A DNA stretch of 64,000 nucleotides. Source: Fictibacillus solisalsi. Its GTDB lineage: Bacteria > Bacillota > Bacilli > Bacillales > Fictibacillaceae. A program made the translations under genes and the position numbers. The DNA is taken from NCBI RefSeq assembly GCF_900103485.1, contig NZ_FNHW01000001.1:2873057-2937056 (forward strand), written 5' to 3'. Of this stretch, positions 26,664 through 35,835 are shown piece after piece; position 1 is the first letter of the stretch; every line of letters begins with the position of its first letter. Below the pieces are notes generated by a model. It worked only from the letters and a program-made list of their open reading frames with translations. It did not search any database and was not told the origin of the DNA.

Positions 26664-27629
26664 ATGACGGCACGTAAATTGCTCATTGCTCAAAATATTG
26701 ATGCTGCTTATGTTGAAAAGGTACAGAAAATCATTCCCGATTGGACCATTGTGACCGGAAAGGACAAGGAGACTTGGCAAAAGGAAGCTCCTAATGCAGA
26801 GATCATTGCCGGCTGGAAAAAAGGGATGGAAGAGTACACGCTGAACCGTGAAAATGCGCCATTAAAATGGGTACAAACCTGGAGTGCCGGGGTCAACAAT
26901 CTTCCGCTCGACCGCCTTTCCTCTCACAATATTCAGCTGACCAGTGCCAACGGCGTCCATGCTTTCCCTATTTCAGAAACCATCTTTGCGCTCATGCTCG
27001 GCCTCACACGAAAAATACATACCTACGTGCGCCACCAGCAAACCAAAACATGGGACCATTCCAACCTGAAGTTTGAGATACATGGTAAAACCCTGGGAAT
27101 TCTCGGTACAGGCGCTATAGGGCGTGAAACGGCCAAGATTGGCCAAGCCTTTGGAATGAAGGTGCTTGGTATGCGCCATTCGGGAAAACCTGAGCAATAT
27201 ATTGACGAAATGTACACATCCGACAGACTGCACGATCTACTTCCTGAATGTGACTATGTGGTTGTGACCCTTCCATTAACCAAAGAAACGAACCGCATGC
27301 TGGGCAAAAAAGAATTTCAGCTCATGAAAAACACCGCTTTCTTTATCAATATCGGCCGGGGTGACATTGTGGTGGAAGAGGATTTGATCCATGCACTGCA
27401 TACCGGAGAAATTGCCGGAGCGGGTCTAGATGTGTTTGAAAAAGAACCGCTCGAAGACAACAGTCCGCTTTGGAACATGGAGAATGTCATTATCACCCCC
27501 CACACAGCAGGGTCAACCGAATATTACGATCAGCGCGTCATCGAGGATATCTTTATTCCCAATCTCAAAGACTATCTCGTTGATAAATCCCTTTCCATTA
27601 ATGCGGTCGATTATAATAAAGGATATTAA
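26664..27629 (+). CDS. D-2-hydroxyacid dehydrogenase
   Basis: A 321-residue NAD(P)-dependent dehydrogenase. LGILGTGAIGRETAKI is the nucleotide-binding loop, INIGRGDIVVEE carries the substrate-binding Arg, LDVFEKEPL the Glu and ITPHTAGST the catalytic His. SANGVHAFPISETIFALML matches the catalytic domain of the glyoxylate/2-ketoacid reductase subgroup. Which 2-keto acid is reduced is unclear. The ribosome binding site (AGGATGG) is modest. It is monocistronic and followed by a bidirectional terminator. Confidence 0.92.
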   Translation: MTARKLLIAQNIDAAYVEKVQKIIPDWTIVTGKDKETWQKEAPNAEIIAGWKKGMEEYTLNRENAPLKWVQTWSAGVNNLPLDRLSSHNIQLTSANGVHAFPISETIFALMLGLTRKIHTYVRHQQTKTWDHSNLKFEIHGKTLGILGTGAIGRETAKIGQAFGMKVLGMRHSGKPEQYIDEMYTSDRLHDLLPECDYVVVTLPLTKETNRMLGKKEFQLMKNTAFFINIGRGDIVVEEDLIHALHTGEIAGAGLDVFEKEPLEDNSPLWNMENVIITPHTAGSTEYYDQRVIEDIFIPNLKDYLVDKSLSINAVDYNKGY

Positions 27630-27657
27630 AAGAGAAGGGCATCTCCCTTCTCTTTTT
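27628..27657. terminator. Bidirectional terminator
   Basis: AAAAGAGAAGGG and CCCTTCTCTTTT pair perfectly over a 5-base loop between convergent genes; it overlaps both stop codons by one or two bases. Confidence 0.94.
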
Positions 27658-28000
27658 ATTTAAAATCGTTCCATGTATAATCCACCGACAAAATCCCGAT
27701 CGTTTTGTGTTCAAGAGGCTGACCATCAACTGCCAGTCCGGGATTTTTGAAGCAGACCAATTCTTTATGGTAGCCAAATTGTTGACAGACCTTCGGCCGG
27801 GCTGAATAAATTCCGCACCGGTCTTTTTCCATGTCATAAAAAATGCACGTTCCGAAATAGCGCGTTTGTTGCTCAAGTTCATTCCGTAGTTTACCAGGCA
27901 TGCTTTTTACTCTCTTTCGGATTTTCTTCAACTCTTTTTCAGTTATCGCTACAGGACCGCAGCATAATCCCTTACAGCCTTGGCATGGAAGGACGCTCAT
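27656..28000 (-). CDS. YkgJ-family cysteine cluster protein
   Basis: A 114-residue soluble protein with the cysteine pattern of the YkgJ/CxxCxxxCC zinc- or iron-chelating family: PCQGCKGLCCGPV at the N-terminus, DRCGIYSARPKVCQQFGY in the middle and a further Cys in ELVCFKNP. Such proteins are presumed to hold a metal centre, but no function is established. ATG 28000 follows AAGGAGG at about nine bases. Single gene. Confidence 0.88.
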   Translation of the reverse strand: MSVLPCQGCKGLCCGPVAITEKELKKIRKRVKSMPGKLRNELEQQTRYFGTCIFYDMEKDRCGIYSARPKVCQQFGYHKELVCFKNPGLAVDGQPLEHKTIGILSVDYTWNDFK

Positions 28001-28213
28001 CCACTTATTCCTCCTTCTTTATAGAACATCATAAACATCGATCAGCCGCCAGCAAAAGAAATTTCTACATAAAACGCCATAATCCTTCCTCCATCTGCAG
28101 CCTTGCTTTTTCCCATACCCCATCTTCAAAATAATTCAAAAAACGCTACAAACTTCTAGGACTTTCGTGATATATTATTTGAGCAGTGCAAAATAAGGAA
28201 AGGCTGTGAATCT

Positions 28214-31200
28214 ATGTCGTTTACTGGAACTTTCAAGAAGTTACTGGCCTCATCTCTCGCCATTGGACTAGTTTCCTCTCAATTGGCAAACCCAACGTTT
28301 GCGGCAGCAAAACCTGCCAAGAAATCTGCGCCAAAAGAACCATTTAAAATATCTGCTCCATATGTGGATTTCTCCAATGGCACAAATGCTTCTGTCACTG
28401 TTACTCCTCAAAAAGGAAACCCTGGCAAAGAAGCAGTTGTTTTCCAGCTGATGAAGGGTAAAAAACCCGTATCACAAGCAGTTGTTAAAACCGACATTAA
28501 GAAAAGCTCCAAGTTTTCAGCACACTTCAATTCCAAAAACCAATCCTACTGGGTTCAGGTTTCTGTCGTAAAGAATGACAAGGGCGATACCAGCAATTCT
28601 GGCAAGAATCTCGCAACACCAGTTTCCACATCACCTACCAATCTTCGGATCATGGAAACTACTGACATTCATACAAATCTTGTAGCCTATGATTATTTTA
28701 AAGCTGCACCTTCCGATGTTCTTGGGATATCCAAGACTGCCACACTTGTAAAACAAGCACGTAAAGAAGTAAATAACAGCGTCCTCGTAGACAATGGGGA
28801 CTTGATTCAGGGAACACCGCTTGGAACGTATAAAGCCAAAATCTCCCCTCTGAAAAAAGGCGAGATCCACCCCGTCTATAAAGCAATGAACCAGATGGGC
28901 TATGACATGGCTACATTCGGCAACCACGAATTTAACTATGGATTGGACTACTTGCAGAATGCGATTAAAGGCGCCAACTTCCCTTATATTAACGCCAACG
29001 TCTTTAAACTCGACAAAGATGACAATCCTTACAACAATAAGAACAAATTCACGCCTTATAAAATTGTAAAGAAAAAAGTAGTTGACCAGAACGGCAAGAA
29101 AACCACACTAAAAATCGGTTACCTCGGTCTTGTAACACCCCAAATCATGGATTGGGACAAAAACAATCTTGAAGGAAAAGTAATGACTCGGGGAATCATT
29201 GAAACCGCAAAACGCTTTGTTCCGCAAATGAAAAGAGAAGGTGCCGATATCATCATTGCCATGACGCACTCAGGGTTCAATGGTGATACCAAGAACGAGG
29301 AAGATGTCATCTACTCACTGAGCAAAGTGAAGGAAATCGACGCCATCACCTTCTCGCACACACATAAAGTGTTCCCTGCAGCGGATGAAAAATCGCTCGA
29401 TCCATTGTTTAAAGATGCACAAGGAAACGTTCTTCCCGGTGTCGACAATGCAAAGGGAACCATTAATGGTGTACCGGCTGTTCAAGCGGGGTACGGCGGA
29501 AGCAACCTGGGGATCATTGACCTCAACCTTCAAAAAGTAAAAGGAAAGTGGAAGGTTTACAACACGCAATCCTCCACAAAGACCATCTACGATAAAGCGA
29601 CCGGCTACAAAGCACCTGAAGACCCTAAAATTGTGGATGCGGTCAAAAAAGACGTTGATGCAACCATTAAGTATGTCAATACACCGATCGGCAAAACAAC
29701 CGACGATATTTACAGCTACTTTGCGCTGGTAAAAGATGACCCATCCGTTCAAGTGGTCACCAATGCCCAAAAGTGGTATGTAGAAAACTATATACAAACC
29801 AACAAACCGCAATACAAAGATTTACCGGTTCTATCTGTCGGCGCTCCATTTAAAGCAGGACGCAATGGCGTCGACGAATACACCGAAATCAAAAAAGGCG
29901 ACCTGACCATCCGCAGTGCAGCTGATTTGTATTTATACGATAACACGCTGAAAGCCATTAAAATCAAAGGATCTGATGTAAAAGAATGGCTTGAAATGTC
30001 AGCCGGGAAATTCAATACCATTGATCCGAAAAAATCCGGAGAACAAAAGCTGTTAAATGACAACTTCCCTGTATACAACTTTGATGTCATTGATGGGGTA
30101 ACCTATCAAATCGATGTAACAAAGCCTGCCCGTTATGATGTCAAAGGCATAAAGATTTCGGATTCCAACCGTATCAAAAACCTTGAATACAACGGACAGC
30201 CGATTGATTCGGATCAGGACTTTATCGTTGTCACCAACAATTACCGTGCCTCTGGCGGCGGAAGCTTCCCAGGCATCAAAGGTGCCGAATATGTCGTGGA
30301 TTCCGCAGATGAAAACCGTCAGATCTTGATGGACTATATCACGGAAAAGAAAGAAATTACTCCAACAGCCGATAACAACTGGTCGATCGCACCCATCCAG
30401 GGAGATGCTGAGGTTACCTTCACTTCCTCGCCAAACGGTGCACAATACTTAACACCTGAAAGCAAAATTTCCTACACGGGAAAAACGGATGACAAAGGCT
30501 TCGGCATCTACAAGTATGACCTGAAAGGCAGCGCGCCAGAAGACTTTACCTTATCCATCATGCATACAAACGATACACACGCTCATCTTGATAATGCAGC
30601 CAAACGCATTACAGCCATTAAAAATGTGCGTGCCCAAAAGCCAAGCTCTTTGCTGATTGATGCGGGAGACGTATTTTCCGGGACCCTTTACTTTAACGAA
30701 TTCAAAGGACAAGCAGACCTTGATTTTATGAATCTCGCAAAATATGATGTGATGACATTCGGCAACCACGAATTTGATCTTGGCTCAAGTCCGGACGGTC
30801 ACAAAGCATTATCCGACTTTATCCAAAAAGCCAACTTCCCATTCGTCAGTGCAAATGTTGATTTTTCAAAAGACAGCCTGTTTGACGGACTGCAATCCAA
30901 TGAAATTACCTCTTCTCCGAAGAACGGAAACATCTACACTGGCATTGTAAAAGAGGTGGATGGAGAAAAAGTAGGTATTTTCGGATTAACGACTGAAGAA
31001 ACAAAGGATATTTCCAGCCCTGAAGCGGTGGTATTCAAAAACTATAAAGATGAAGCAGAAAAAGCAGTAAAATCATTCGAGGACCGTGGCATCAACAAAA
31101 TCGTTGCCGTAACCCACATCGGGTATGACGATAATCCTGCGTATGATAATGACCTGGAGCTTGCAAAACAGGTCGATGGCATTGATGTTATCGTTGGCGG

Positions 31201-32098
31201 ACACAGCCATACAGAGCTTGATCAGCCGGTTGTTGTATCAGCAGACGAAAATGGAAAAGACAAAGATCCAACCGTTATCGTTCAAGCCTATCAATACAGC
31301 GATTTCCTCGGAACACTTGATGTTGATTTCGATGAGAACGGAAAAGTAGTGAAGGAAGACGGCAAGCTGATTAAAGTGGCTGACCAGCAGGAAGACCCTG
31401 CGGCAGCAGATCTTCTGAAGAAGTATTCTTCAAAAATCGATGAACTAAAGAATACATCAACGGGTGCTACAGCGGTTAAAGCATTGGAAAACCCCCGTTC
31501 ATCCACTGGTGGTCCAAGTGTCCGCAGCAACGAGACACCGCTTGGCAACCTGATTACAGATGCAATGCTTGATAAAGCTAAGCAGTTTAATTCAAAAACA
31601 GTCATTGCCTTCCAAAATGGAGGCGGAATCCGCTCGGAAATCAATGCAGGTGACATTACACTTGGCGAAGTGTTGACCACTCTTCCTTTCGGCAACACAT
31701 TGGCCACGATGAATTTGACCGGAGCAGAAATTCTGCAAGCGCTTGAGCACAGTGTAGATCAAGTACCAAATGAAAGCGGTGCGTTCCTGCACATGTCCGG
31801 TATGAAAGTTAAGTATGACAGCTCAAAGCCAGCTGGAGAGCGTGTCATATCTGCAGAAGTAGAAGAAACGCCTGGTCAATTTACTACCCTTGACCCAGCA
31901 AAGGAATATGTTGTAGCAACCAATGCCTTTACAGCGAAAGGCGGCGACAACTATCAGGTGTTCAAAAAGGCGTATGAAGATGGCCGTGTAACCGATCTTG
32001 GTTTTGCTGACTGGGAAAACCTTCGAGACTATGTCGCAAAACTAAAAACGGTAGATCCAAAAGATGAAGACCGCATTGTTGATGCAGCAAAACAATAA
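28214..32098 (+). CDS. yfkN: Secreted two-domain 2',3'-cyclic nucleotide phosphodiesterase / 5'-nucleotidase (YfkN-like)
   Basis: A 1294-residue exported nucleotide scavenger with two metallophosphatase/nucleotidase units. Signal peptide about 1-31 (ends TFAAA). Unit 1 (about 148-720) has METTDIHTN, VDNGDLIQG, FGNHEFNYG and FSHTHKVF; unit 2 (about 780-1290) has MHTNDTHAH, DAGDVFSG, FGNHEFDLG, GGHSHTELD and the substrate-domain motif FQNGGGIRSE. In the B. subtilis protein the first unit is a cyclic phosphodiesterase/3'-nucleotidase and the second a 5'-nucleotidase. Residues 50-135 form an extra beta region. There is no C-terminal sorting signal or membrane anchor: the protein stops right after the nucleotidase fold. 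Confidence 0.93.
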   Translation: MSFTGTFKKLLASSLAIGLVSSQLANPTFAAAKPAKKSAPKEPFKISAPYVDFSNGTNASVTVTPQKGNPGKEAVVFQLMKGKKPVSQAVVKTDIKKSSKFSAHFNSKNQSYWVQVSVVKNDKGDTSNSGKNLATPVSTSPTNLRIMETTDIHTNLVAYDYFKAAPSDVLGISKTATLVKQARKEVNNSVLVDNGDLIQGTPLGTYKAKISPLKKGEIHPVYKAMNQMGYDMATFGNHEFNYGLDYLQNAIKGANFPYINANVFKLDKDDNPYNNKNKFTPYKIVKKKVVDQNGKKTTLKIGYLGLVTPQIMDWDKNNLEGKVMTRGIIETAKRFVPQMKREGADIIIAMTHSGFNGDTKNEEDVIYSLSKVKEIDAITFSHTHKVFPAADEKSLDPLFKDAQGNVLPGVDNAKGTINGVPAVQAGYGGSNLGIIDLNLQKVKGKWKVYNTQSSTKTIYDKATGYKAPEDPKIVDAVKKDVDATIKYVNTPIGKTTDDIYSYFALVKDDPSVQVVTNAQKWYVENYIQTNKPQYKDLPVLSVGAPFKAGRNGVDEYTEIKKGDLTIRSAADLYLYDNTLKAIKIKGSDVKEWLEMSAGKFNTIDPKKSGEQKLLNDNFPVYNFDVIDGVTYQIDVTKPARYDVKGIKISDSNRIKNLEYNGQPIDSDQDFIVVTNNYRASGGGSFPGIKGAEYVVDSADENRQILMDYITEKKEITPTADNNWSIAPIQGDAEVTFTSSPNGAQYLTPESKISYTGKTDDKGFGIYKYDLKGSAPEDFTLSIMHTNDTHAHLDNAAKRITAIKNVRAQKPSSLLIDAGDVFSGTLYFNEFKGQADLDFMNLAKYDVMTFGNHEFDLGSSPDGHKALSDFIQKANFPFVSANVDFSKDSLFDGLQSNEITSSPKNGNIYTGIVKEVDGEKVGIFGLTTEETKDISSPEAVVFKNYKDEAEKAVKSFEDRGINKIVAVTHIGYDDNPAYDNDLELAKQVDGIDVIVGGHSHTELDQPVVVSADENGKDKDPTVIVQAYQYSDFLGTLDVDFDENGKVVKEDGKLIKVADQQEDPAAADLLKKYSSKIDELKNTSTGATAVKALENPRSSTGGPSVRSNETPLGNLITDAMLDKAKQFNSKTVIAFQNGGGIRSEINAGDITLGEVLTTLPFGNTLATMNLTGAEILQALEHSVDQVPNESGAFLHMSGMKVKYDSSKPAGERVISAEVEETPGQFTTLDPAKEYVVATNAFTAKGGDNYQVFKKAYEDGRVTDLGFADWENLRDYVAKLKTVDPKDEDRIVDAAKQ

Positions 32099-32101
32099 GC
32101 A

Positions 32102-32140
32102 AAAAAAGAAAGTCCACATTTCCCGTGGACTTTCTTTTTT
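32102..32140 (+). terminator. Terminator of the two-domain nucleotidase
   Basis: AAAAAAGAAAGTCCAC and its complement form a perfect stem over a 7-base loop, ending in T6, right after the stop codon. Confidence 0.93.
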
Positions 32141-32287
32141 AGTGTTTAATGATGACCAAAACCGTTGAAGTCCTTCTTGCCTCCTCCCAATTGGACCGAA
32201 CCCGCCAACAGGTTCGGATCGCTCATTTAGACGAACGTGTTCCTTTCTGGTTTTAAGCGCCTCATCCTTTTTCAAACTTTTTGAATT

Positions 32288-32317
32288 GAAAAGGACTGCC
32301 AAACGGCAGCCTTTTTT
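32288..32317 (-). terminator. Terminator of the M14 carboxypeptidase gene
   Basis: On the minus strand GGCTGCC (bulge) pairs over a short loop with GGCAGTCC, followed by TTTTC; it lies just past the carboxypeptidase stop. Confidence 0.8.
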
Positions 32318-32325
32318 GTTATTTT

Positions 32326-33945
32326 TTATTGTTTGATCCAACCTTTCACAGCCCTTTTGTCTTTGTCCTTGCCTTCGACATAGAACCAGTTGTTCCACTT
32401 TTTCGTTGCGGTTACGGTCTGAGGTGTCAGGTTCGTATCGGTTTTCTTGGAATCAAGCGGTAATGAATACAGCAGTGTGGCGTCCGGTTTCAGAGCAATT
32501 TTCTGATTGACCGCTGCCGGATTGAATTCAGTCATTTTGCTGTCCTTTTTAATCCATAAATCATAATTAAATTTCGTCTTTACCGCGTAGTAGCTGCCAT
32601 ATGATTTAATGGCCTTCACTTCACCCGGGTAAAGGTTACTGGTGGATTTCTTGGTTGATATCGGAGAATAGTAGAGCGGTGTACTCTCCTTTACCAGGAA
32701 GTTCTTTGGCTTTGTATGGAAATCGGTCACGGTGCCTGATACATAATTGTCTTTTAAAATCCACTTTTTGCCGTAATCCTTTGTATTGATTCTGAAATAG
32801 TTTCCTTTCGTTCCGATGACGGTCAGCTTTTGGGCTTTAAGCTTTGTACTGGTTTTATAAGCTGAACTCGGGCGATCGTATAGATTAAACGGCGCGAAGG
32901 TTGTAATTACTTTGCTTGTTTTTGTAAACTTTTTTTCCCACAGCTTTTTCCCTTCACTGGCTACAAATAACGCAGCTTTCCGGTTGCGTTTCCATTCTTC
33001 ATTAATGACGGAAACCGGAGGATTGGTTGCGCCGACATGATAACTCAACTCGGGGGTAAAGGCCGGACGTCCGTATTGGGTGATGAACCAGTCTTTATAG
33101 CCTCCGCCCTTTTTGCTGTCATTCGGTTTTACCAATGGATAGCCAGTCATGGACGAGAAGGTTTTTGCCATCGCATAATCTCGGTTATAATTTTCCTTTT
33201 TATTCAGGTAGTGCCAATACAGAACACGTCCTGACGTATGATATGAAATGGTGACTTCAGGGTTAACATAGGATGTGAAATTATAGAGCAGCTTCACTTC
33301 CGGTGCTTCGAGCGGTTTTGTTCCTTTGTACATTTGATAAGAAGGGCTTGGTGCTTCACTGCGCGGAATCTCATTCCAGCCTGCTGGATATTGGCGGTTA
33401 AGATCAATGCCTTGCGCATTGGCTTTCCACCTCTTGAAATTTGTGTTTCCTTTATTCATTTTAATCAACCCGCTGTGGGCCGATTTTGGAAACTCCTTTA
33501 GACCCGACTGCTGAAGAGTGACGCCGTCAGGATTCACCATTGGTACGATCCAGATCGACACATCATTTAATAGATTGCGAACATTATAGCCCTGATAGGT
33601 TGTGTTTTTTTTATACGCATCCGCATAGGCATCTACCATTTCCATCGCAATGTTCGTTGTGATCCATTCCCTGGCATGATGAGAGGCATTATAGAAGACA
33701 GTGGCATCCCCTTTTCCGAGCTTAACCGCCCACACCGTCCTTCCGTATTTGGTGGTGCCAAGTGCACGATATTGAACCAAACCCGGATAGGCTTTTGCCA
33801 GTTGTTTCATATCAGTGGTCATTTCCGAGTATGTATACGTCTGTATCGGGTCAACATAGCTGGCTGCCGAAGCAGACGGTGTAAAGCTGAATGCAGACAA
33901 GCCGACAACAACGGCCAGTACTAGAGACCATAATGCTTTTTTCAT
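32326..33945 (-). CDS. Secreted M14 zinc carboxypeptidase with C-terminal SH3-like repeats
   Basis: A 539-residue exported metallopeptidase. Signal peptide about 1-27 (ends SASA). The M14 domain (about 35-335) has zinc ligands His90 and Glu93 (SHHAREW), His236 (ISYHTSG) and catalytic Glu299 (FTPELSYH), plus the GIDLNRQYP substrate site. The family includes gamma-D-glutamyl-diamino-acid hydrolases and protein carboxypeptidases; the DLNRQYP context is compatible with either. Residues about 345-539 hold three SH3-like wall-binding repeats (NLYDRPSSA, PLYYSP, LLYSLP), which favours action on the cell wall. ATG follows AAGGGGGAAGAGGG. Confidence 0.92.
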   Translation of the reverse strand: MKKALWSLVLAVVVGLSAFSFTPSASAASYVDPIQTYTYSEMTTDMKQLAKAYPGLVQYRALGTTKYGRTVWAVKLGKGDATVFYNASHHAREWITTNIAMEMVDAYADAYKKNTTYQGYNVRNLLNDVSIWIVPMVNPDGVTLQQSGLKEFPKSAHSGLIKMNKGNTNFKRWKANAQGIDLNRQYPAGWNEIPRSEAPSPSYQMYKGTKPLEAPEVKLLYNFTSYVNPEVTISYHTSGRVLYWHYLNKKENYNRDYAMAKTFSSMTGYPLVKPNDSKKGGGYKDWFITQYGRPAFTPELSYHVGATNPPVSVINEEWKRNRKAALFVASEGKKLWEKKFTKTSKVITTFAPFNLYDRPSSAYKTSTKLKAQKLTVIGTKGNYFRINTKDYGKKWILKDNYVSGTVTDFHTKPKNFLVKESTPLYYSPISTKKSTSNLYPGEVKAIKSYGSYYAVKTKFNYDLWIKKDSKMTEFNPAAVNQKIALKPDATLLYSLPLDSKKTDTNLTPQTVTATKKWNNWFYVEGKDKDKRAVKGWIKQ

Positions 33946-34235
33946 CCCTCTTCCCCCTTAAAATTCGTCATTTACTCCTTAACTCTCTAATTATACTTGC
34001 TTAGTGCGAATTCAGAACATAAGAATAATTGCGTATCTTTTTGTTAAATAAAGGTCGCGGGTTTGGTTTGATTTGTTACAGACGCATACACCCTCTATTC
34101 TTCTACTTTTTCGTCTAGTAAGAAATACACATTCTCTGCAAGACTACTAGGTTCTTTTGCTTAAAAACAGCACACGCGCTTTCCTGATATAGAAGAAATT
34201 GTATAATAAAAGAAAAACAGTTATGAAAGGAATGA

Positions 34236-34949
34236 ATGATGAAAAAATTTCTAAGTTTTCTCGTTTTAGGTATCCTCGTGTTTAGTGTGTTTACACCCGC
34301 TTCTGCCGGTTCAATACCCTCTCACCAAAAGAAACTGCTCAATAAGGTTTATAAAGAAAAGAAAGCTAAACAAGTCGTTTTTGTCACAGCAGACAAAGCT
34401 GATGAATTCACAGGCAGAATTACAGCGTATGAATACGTAAAGAAAAAATGGGTCAAGAAATATTCCATGCCGGCCGTAATCGGCAAAAATGGAATCAGCT
34501 CTGCCAAAAAGGAAGGGGATGGCAAATCTCCCGCCGGTATCTATGATATTGGGAGAAGCTTTGGAACCGTCAAAAAGCCTTCAGGAATTACCCTAAAGTA
34601 CACGAAAACCGATCAGTACGACTATTGGGTGGACGATGTAACGTCCAAGGATTATAACAAATGGATTGTTTACAAAGGAGATCCGAACAAACGATGGAAG
34701 TCATTTGAGAGAATGCAGCTGGAGCCACTGTACCATTATGGTGCCGTTATTGAATATAATATGGATCCTATCGTCAAAGGTGACGGAAGCGCCATTTTCT
34801 TTCATGTATGGAGAGCTTCCGACAAACCAACAGCAGGCTGTACGGCTACTTCCAAAGAAAACGTACTAAAGCTGCTTCGATGGATGGATCCCTCAAAAAA
34901 ACCAGTATTTATCCAGGGGACTGAAAAGCAGATGAAGGAAATGTACTGA
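34236..34949 (+). CDS. Secreted L,D-transpeptidase (YkuD domain)
   Basis: A 237-residue exported enzyme. Signal peptide about 1-24 (ends PASA). The YkuD-type catalytic domain (about 45-230) contains DGKSPAGIYDIG and the active-site motif IFFHVWRASDKPTAGCTAT with His190 and Cys202 in the proper HxnGC spacing. Such proteins cross-link or edit peptidoglycan peptides; the broad form here is closer to the YafK/ErfK group than to spore YkuD, since no LysM is present. AAAGGAATGA precedes two adjacent ATGs. It lies between the M14 wall peptidase and a small membrane-anchored protein. Confidence 0.92.
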   Translation: MMKKFLSFLVLGILVFSVFTPASAGSIPSHQKKLLNKVYKEKKAKQVVFVTADKADEFTGRITAYEYVKKKWVKKYSMPAVIGKNGISSAKKEGDGKSPAGIYDIGRSFGTVKKPSGITLKYTKTDQYDYWVDDVTSKDYNKWIVYKGDPNKRWKSFERMQLEPLYHYGAVIEYNMDPIVKGDGSAIFFHVWRASDKPTAGCTATSKENVLKLLRWMDPSKKPVFIQGTEKQMKEMY

Positions 34950-35014
34950 TAACCGTCAGGAAGTTTTAAAAATCCTGGTATCTAATTAAGACAAAAAGCC
35001 TGGGGGCAATTTCT

Positions 35015-35446
35015 ATGATGAAGTGGGTACTTGTGTTTGTCCTGTTAATTGGCGGCATTGGGTACTTCGGCTATAAAGCTCTTATGACCTACGGAGCCAA
35101 CAAGCTGATGAACGAGGTTTCAACACAAATCGTGGACAACAAGGATATCGACAAATTGATGGATGATCCCGCCATTCAACAATACGTGGAAGATGGCAGA
35201 GACCTTGATTCGCTTGCAGAGGAAAAGGACCTCCCGTTTCACACCAAGGAGAAAGCAATGAAAACGGTGATTAACAAGGTTGGTCTGGATCAGTTAAAAG
35301 AAATGAAAAATAAAGCACTGGATGGCGTCTCTCCTGATGAAAGACGTGAAATGGAAGCAACGTTAGAAGAGAAGCTGTCCGCCAAAGAAATGGAAGCCCT
35401 GAAATTGGTGGCCCTTAAAGAGATTAAGAAAAGGCAGTCCCAATAG
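35015..35446 (+). CDS. Membrane-anchored helical protein of unknown function
   Basis: A 143-residue protein I do not recognise. A single N-terminal hydrophobic helix (about 4-24, with a GGIGYFGY stretch) would anchor it, leaving a charged, helix-rich domain outside or inside the membrane; residues 95-143 (DERREMEATLEEKLSAKEME) look like a coiled coil or helical hairpin. GGGGGCAATTTCT supplies the ribosome site. It follows the L,D-transpeptidase by 65 bases without a terminator and is probably cotranscribed with it. Confidence 0.65.
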   Translation: MMKWVLVFVLLIGGIGYFGYKALMTYGANKLMNEVSTQIVDNKDIDKLMDDPAIQQYVEDGRDLDSLAEEKDLPFHTKEKAMKTVINKVGLDQLKEMKNKALDGVSPDERREMEATLEEKLSAKEMEALKLVALKEIKKRQSQ

Positions 35447-35453
35447 TGAAAAT

Positions 35454-35476
35454 AAAAAGGTGCAGTGCACCTTTTT
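35454..35476. terminator. Bidirectional terminator
   Basis: AAAAAGGTGC and GCACCTTTTT pair over AGT, between the plus-strand membrane protein and the minus-strand DUF3789-type gene, whose stop it touches. Confidence 0.92.
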
Positions 35477-35606
35477 ATTTTTCTTTTTTGTCCCTGTGCT
35501 GTCTATCGCTAATTTCATCTGAACGTTTGGACACAAACATCAGACTCATGATAAAAACAGTCAGGATGGATCCGACAAAACATCCAGCGATAAACATGAG
35601 CATCAT
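35475..35606 (-). CDS. Small DUF3789-like membrane protein
   Basis: A 43-residue protein starting MMLMFIAGCFVGSILTVFIM, one transmembrane helix with the GxFxGxxLTVxxMSL pattern seen in DUF3789 proteins, then a short charged cytoplasmic tail (KRSDEISDRQHRDKKEK). GGAGGGTCA stands immediately before the first of two adjacent ATGs (35606, 35603). It ends at a perfect terminator. Function unknown; the family is common next to phage and chromosomal genes of Bacilli. Confidence 0.7.
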   Translation of the reverse strand: MMLMFIAGCFVGSILTVFIMSLMFVSKRSDEISDRQHRDKKEK

Positions 35607-35770
35607 TGACCCTCCAATACCATCTTTTCTAAAGTCTTCGTCCTCTAAAGGAAACTTTAGGGTTGATTGGCCAAGCTGTACCCTTTTATCATAGAATGTT
35701 TGTCATTAAAAAGCTGTCGAAGCTCATGGGACGGCTCAATGAAAATCCCGACAAAAAAAGCAAATCACAC

Positions 35771-35831
35771 AAAAAGCTCCCGGCATATCGTGAACGGCCA
35801 GCAACATAGCAGCCTGTTCAGTGCCGGGAGT
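35771..35831 (-). terminator. Terminator of the SGNH/VanZ unit
   Basis: CTCCCGGCA and TGCCGGGAG arms enclose a 36-base loop; on the minus strand the second arm is followed by CTTTTTG. It lies directly past the SGNH hydrolase stop. The long loop makes it less certain. Confidence 0.65.
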
Positions 35832-35835
35832 TTAA

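Noticed and set aside
29315-30445. Minus-strand frames of 100-165 codons inside the double nucleotidase
   Set aside because: Antisense shadows of a gene whose motifs are intact along its whole length.
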